From: a virus
IMG/VR virus record: IMGVR_UViG_3300033997_000544
Location: 1 to 49,486 of that record
Length of the DNA stretch: 49,486 bases
Strand: one strand, 5' to 3'
Shown here piece after piece: positions 46,815 to 49,486 of the stretch. The notes beneath the pieces are model-generated. The model made no database searches and had not been told where the DNA came from. It worked only from the letters and a program-made list of their open reading frames with translations. The position numbers and the translations under genes were made by a program. Position 1 is the first letter of the stretch, and each line of letters begins with the position of its first letter.

Positions 46815-47891
46815 ATGGGCCGTAAACCGTACAAAAACTTGAGCCTGCCTCCGGGCATGCGCGCGCGCCGCCAGAAGAGCGGCCGAACCTACTACTACTA
46901 CGACGCCGGCGGCCGCCCGCGGCGAGAAATTCCCCTTGGGCCGGACCTGGTGGAGGCTGTTAAGCGCTGGGCGGATCTTGAACGGGAGCGCGCCCCCGCC
47001 TCTGCTCCGGTCGCCACGTTCAGGTACGCCGCCGAGCGCTACGTGCGGGACGTCATCCCGACCAAGGCGGCCCGCACGCAAACAGACAACATGAAGGAGT
47101 TGGCATTCCTGTACGAATATTTCGACGATCCACCCGCGCCGCTGGATCAAATCCGGCCCCAGCACATCAAGCTGTATTTCAGCTGGCGCGCCGACAAGGC
47201 GCGGGCCTGGTACCAGAAGATGGAGCGCGAGATTCCGGTCAACCCTGGGCACGTTCGCGCCAACCGCGAAATCGCCTTGTTCTCGCACATCTACAACTAT
47301 GCGCGAGAGACAGGCCTCACGGACGCCGCGAACCCCTGCGCTGGTGTGCGGAAGAACCGTGAAGACGGGCGAGACGTTTACGTCGAGGACGAGGCTTTCC
47401 AGGCCGTCTGGAACCAGGCCGACCAGCCGACGCGGGACGCGATGGACCTCATGTATCTTTCCGGCCAGCGGCCGGCAGATGTCCTCAAATTCGACGAACG
47501 GGACATTCGAGACGGCCTGCTGCACGTCGGGCAGAACAAGACCAAGAAGAAGCTCCGCATCGCGGTCGAGGGCGAGCTGTCCACGGTGATCGACCGAATC
47601 CGCGCCCGCAAGGCCGGCTACAAGGTCTGCTCCACGGCCCTGGTGGTCAATGAAGACGGCCAGCGGCTGACCTATGACGCCCTGCGCCAGCGCTTCCATA
47701 AGGCACGGGCTGCGGCTGGCCTGGCCACCGACGCCTTCCAGTTCCGAGACCTACGCGCAAAGGCGGGAACCGACACGACCGAGTCCAGCGACATCCGCCG
47801 GGCGCAGTTGCAGCTGGGCCACACCTCGGTGCAAATGACCGAACACTACGTGCGGGCGCGGCGCGGCGACAAGGTCAAGCCCACCCGCTGA
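46815..47891 (+). CDS. int: Tyrosine integrase
   Basis: The 358-aa protein has an arm-binding N terminus (KSGRTYYYYDAGGRPRREI), a core-binding domain, and a catalytic domain with Arg219 (LSGQRPAD), Lys about 245, Arg314 in RDLRAK (the usual His is Arg311), His336 (LGHTS) and Tyr345 (TEHYVR). It inserts the phage into the CAU tRNA gene whose displaced 3' half follows at 48012. Upstream ATGs in the same frame exist (46743, 46791) but overlap the DUF4224 gene. Inverted repeats follow the stop. Confidence 0.93.
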   Translation: MGRKPYKNLSLPPGMRARRQKSGRTYYYYDAGGRPRREIPLGPDLVEAVKRWADLERERAPASAPVATFRYAAERYVRDVIPTKAARTQTDNMKELAFLYEYFDDPPAPLDQIRPQHIKLYFSWRADKARAWYQKMEREIPVNPGHVRANREIALFSHIYNYARETGLTDAANPCAGVRKNREDGRDVYVEDEAFQAVWNQADQPTRDAMDLMYLSGQRPADVLKFDERDIRDGLLHVGQNKTKKKLRIAVEGELSTVIDRIRARKAGYKVCSTALVVNEDGQRLTYDALRQRFHKARAAAGLATDAFQFRDLRAKAGTDTTESSDIRRAQLQLGHTSVQMTEHYVRARRGDKVKPTR

Positions 47892-47893
47892 AC

Positions 47894-47966
47894 TGCTCCG
47901 CAAACGAAAGCCGCAGTAGCACTGGCGCGGGTCTTGAAGGGGTCGATTCTTGCCGTTTGCGGAGCA
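47894..47966. repeat. 13-bp inverted repeat behind the integrase gene
   Basis: TGCTCCGCAAACG (47894-47906) and CGTTTGCGGAGCA (47954-47966) are perfect complements, separated by 47 bases. They begin three bases after the integrase stop. Integrase arm-type sites or a long-loop terminator are both possible; no T-run follows (AAAATC), so I favour binding sites. This 120-base stretch up to the tRNA half contains no gene. Confidence 0.6.
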
Positions 47967-47984
47967 AAATCACCCCATAACCTA

Positions 47985-48007
47985 TTGATTTAGCGGAACT
48001 AAATCAA
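47985..48007. repeat. 9-bp inverted repeat beside the attachment core
   Basis: TTGATTTAG (47985-47993) and CTAAATCAA (47999-48007) are perfect complements with a 5-base spacer, ending five bases before the tRNA-derived segment. Such short dyads next to the crossover region are typical of integrase core-type or excisionase sites. Base composition is AT-rich compared with the surroundings. Confidence 0.55.
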
Positions 48008-48011
48008 GGAA

Positions 48012-48055
48012 TCATAATCCGCAGGTCCCCTGTTCGAATCAGGGATGCGCCACCA
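48012..48055 (+). other. attR: attR: displaced 3' half of a CAU tRNA gene
   Basis: TCATAATCCGC gives anticodon-loop CAU and the 3' half of the anticodon stem. It is followed by a variable loop, a T arm (CCCTG, TTCGAAT, CAGGG), the acceptor 3' strand ATGCGCC, discriminator A and encoded CCA. The 5' half is missing: the D arm is replaced by phage DNA ending AAATCAAGGAA. A tyrosine recombinase that crosses over in the anticodon loop leaves this remnant; the rebuilt tRNA (Met, or Ile2 with the same anticodon) should lie at the left end outside the window. Confidence 0.88.
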
Positions 48056-48064
48056 AGAAATACC

Positions 48065-48092
48065 AAGGCCCGCAAGCAATTGCGGGCCTTTT
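48065..48092 (+). terminator. Intrinsic terminator behind the tRNA half
   Basis: AAGGCCCGCAA (48065-48075), loop GCAA, TTGCGGGCCTT (48080-48090) followed by TT make an 11-bp stem with short T-run. It is placed ten bases after the CCA end, the usual place of a tRNA transcription terminator. It marks the return to host DNA. Confidence 0.82.
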
Positions 48093-48115
48093 GCTTTTGG
48101 CTCGCGATGGGCATT

Positions 48116-48160
48116 GTGGCCCATGTGGCTGTGACCCATCTCGCCGTGACCCATCTGTTG
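48116..48160. repeat. Three 15-bp tandem repeats in host intergenic DNA
   Basis: GTGGCCCATGTGGCT, GTGACCCATCTCGCC and GTGACCCATCTGTTG follow without gap. The shared core is GTGRCCCATST. The rest of the host gap from 48093 to 48269 holds no gene that I can support. Likely a small degenerate microsatellite. Confidence 0.55.
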
Positions 48161-48269
48161 CATCGATGCGCCCGCCTGCTCCAGAGCGGGGTCAACATAT
48201 AGCCTTGCCCGACGCCGGTGCTATGCTTGGCGCCTGCCGCCCCCCTCCTGCTTCCCTCGTGAGGTTCGC

Positions 48270-49244
48270 ATGCGCCGGTCCGCCCCAGGTTTTCGCGCCT
48301 ATCGCGGCGCCAGACTGCCCCTTGCCTTGGTATTGCCTGCGCTGGCGCTGATGCTTGCCGCCCGCCCCAGCCACGCCGTGGAATACGCGCAAGTGAAAAC
48401 CGTGGAAGGGTGCAAGGTCGTCGAAGTGCGCGGATACGCGACCGCCTACCAGCAGATCTCCTGGTCGGGATCATGCCGCAATGGCTTGGCCGAAGGCACG
48501 GGAAAACTGGTTCACACCTGGAAGGACGGGCGCGTCAACACCGCCTGGGAAACGCTGCAGGCCGGCCGGCGGCCGTTCGAAACGTCGGATGTCTACAGCT
48601 ACCTGGAAAACGCCAAGACATACATCCTCTTCAAGCAGCCGGGGCAGCCAGCCGTCAAGATCACCGAGGCTGAATGCCTGGCCGCGCCCGGCTGCTGGAC
48701 CATCGCCAAGGCCCGTGGCCAGACCAACGGCACCAGCGCCCCCAAAGCCGCCAGCGCGCCGCTTTCCGGAGCGGCGGTGGCGGTGTCGTCCGGCACCTCG
48801 GCGATGGGCATCGAGTTCCGCTTCGAAAACCGCCAAGGCAGCCCGATGATCGTCGGCACCGGCGGCCCGTGCGCGACCAGTGACCTGGGCCTGTATCGCG
48901 TGGAAGCGGTGCCGTCATCGTTGATGGCGCGGGAAAAAGGCGGAAGATCCGTATTCCTGGAAACGCCGCGATTCACGGTCATCGGCGAAGCGGCGCCAGG
49001 CGTGCCGATCGACTACATCTGGAACGAATTCACGGCCCGCGACATCCAGGCGATGCTGCGCGCCGCCGCCGCAAACCAGAGCACCCCGGAAGCCAAGAAG
49101 AACTACCAGCAGATGCAATGCGTTGCCCGCAACCATGTCCAGTACGAGCAGGCCATCTACGGCTGGTTCAAGGCCAACTGGAAATCCTGCCCCCAGCGCT
49201 GCCAGGCGGCTTCGGGTTTTTACATGCCGGGCGACATGCGGTAG
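48270..49244 (+). CDS. Host secreted protein with MORN-like start
   Basis: The 324-aa protein has a signal peptide (LPLALVLPALALMLAARPSHA, cleavage about residue 36). The mature part begins with a MORN-like piece (SWSGSCRNGLAEGTGKLVH, residues 65-83), followed by a domain with several Cys (AECLAAPGCWTIA, and QCVARNH with CPQRC near the end). It is probably periplasmic or outer-membrane associated. It lies outside the prophage, beyond the tRNA remnant. Function unknown. Confidence 0.82.
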   Translation: MRRSAPGFRAYRGARLPLALVLPALALMLAARPSHAVEYAQVKTVEGCKVVEVRGYATAYQQISWSGSCRNGLAEGTGKLVHTWKDGRVNTAWETLQAGRRPFETSDVYSYLENAKTYILFKQPGQPAVKITEAECLAAPGCWTIAKARGQTNGTSAPKAASAPLSGAAVAVSSGTSAMGIEFRFENRQGSPMIVGTGGPCATSDLGLYRVEAVPSSLMAREKGGRSVFLETPRFTVIGEAAPGVPIDYIWNEFTARDIQAMLRAAAANQSTPEAKKNYQQMQCVARNHVQYEQAIYGWFKANWKSCPQRCQAASGFYMPGDMR

Positions 49245-49312
49245 CCGGGACAGCGCAGGTCCGTCGCGCCCTGGCCACGTCGCTCATTCACGCGACGCGC
49301 GCCGTGACCGGC

Positions 49313-49486
49313 TCAAGCGCGCGGAGCCGGCGGCGCCGCGTCCGCCAGATAGGCCATCACGGCGGACTTGCCCGCCGAGGACGCCTCGTCCTGGCTGCCA
49401 TAGCGCCGTTCGGAATAATTGGTGCTGCGCACGTTGCCGCTGTCGGGATCGAGCAGCGTGATGATCCATGCGAACTCGCCAGGCAT
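49313..49486 (-). CDS. Small host protein (57 aa)
   Basis: The ORF starts with the last three bases of the window (CAT on plus) and ends TGA at 49313. The sequence MPGEFAWIITLLDPDSGNVR has a polar second half (STNYSERRYGSQDEA, then KSAVMAYLADAA). It reads convergently to the secreted protein gene with 68 bases between stops. I recognise no family; the upstream promoter is outside the window. Confidence 0.6.
   Translation of the reverse strand: MPGEFAWIITLLDPDSGNVRSTNYSERRYGSQDEASSAGKSAVMAYLADAAPPAPRA

Noticed and set aside
48004-48474. 156-aa minus-strand ORF crossing the tRNA remnant
   Set aside because: Its C terminus is the antisense translation of tRNA sequence, a common artefact; it also runs through a terminator hairpin and tandem repeats.
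1-49486. CRISPR arrays and insertion sequences
   Set aside because: No regular spaced direct repeats and no transposase-like ORF were seen in the window.

Overview
The window is most of an integrated temperate phage with a contractile tail, followed by a short stretch of host chromosome. The DNA is GC-rich throughout. The flanking host genes and the CAU tRNA used for integration fit a betaproteobacterium of the Bordetella/Achromobacter type, but no host marker in the window proves the genus. The right end of the prophage is marked by a tyrosine integrase (46815-47891), inverted repeats and a displaced 3' half of a tRNA (48012-48055). The left end lies outside the window, so position 1 is probably already inside the phage.

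Layout. (1) 1-4217, plus strand: an accessory block with a SRAP protein, a LexA-box-controlled 97-aa ORF, and a tightly packed set of small genes (ParB-like fold, VWA/MIDAS protein, small HTH protein) driven by two near-identical promoters that carry the same palindrome. (2) 4193-29255, minus strand: the late region, read right to left. It starts with a com-led putative DNA-modification operon (Com, 58-aa protein, ABC-ATPase/GNAT fusion, formyltransferase-like protein), then a metallopeptidase, terminase, portal, head, neck, sheath, tube, chaperones with a probable frameshift, tape measure, baseplate, tail fibre, two holins, endolysin and nested Rz/Rz1. (3) 29725-35822, minus strand: Cro-like protein, YdaT/CII-like regulator, a C5 cytosine methyltransferase with repeated VADPR modules, a nuclease, a DUF1376 replication protein, RusA, and a candidate late regulator followed by a terminator. 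(4) 35829-37294: the immunity region, with a CI-like repressor on plus, two probable conversion genes, and five operators of form ATCGG-N4-CCGAT in two clusters. (5) 37322-47891, plus strand: the early leftward-equivalent operon with many small genes, a PD-(D/E)XK exonuclease, RecT, an SMC-like ATPase, an RMF-like protein, a Gp37/Gp68 protein, an ASCH-like protein, a DUF4224 protein and integrase. (6) 48012-49486: attR and two host genes.

How it fits together: the repressor at 35895 should silence the two divergent early promoters. The minus early transcript makes Cro, the CII-like protein, replication and resolvase functions and then the putative late regulator, which would open the long late operon. 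The plus early transcript makes recombination and excision/integration functions. Two DNA-modifying activities (methyltransferase and Com operon) look like anti-restriction measures. The most unusual items are the Com operon with a possible RNA switch over a start codon, the methyltransferase repeats, and the left accessory cluster with twin palindromic promoters and a terminal HTH gene, an architecture resembling anti-CRISPR/Aca loci. All functional statements rest on motif reading by eye; no searches were run.
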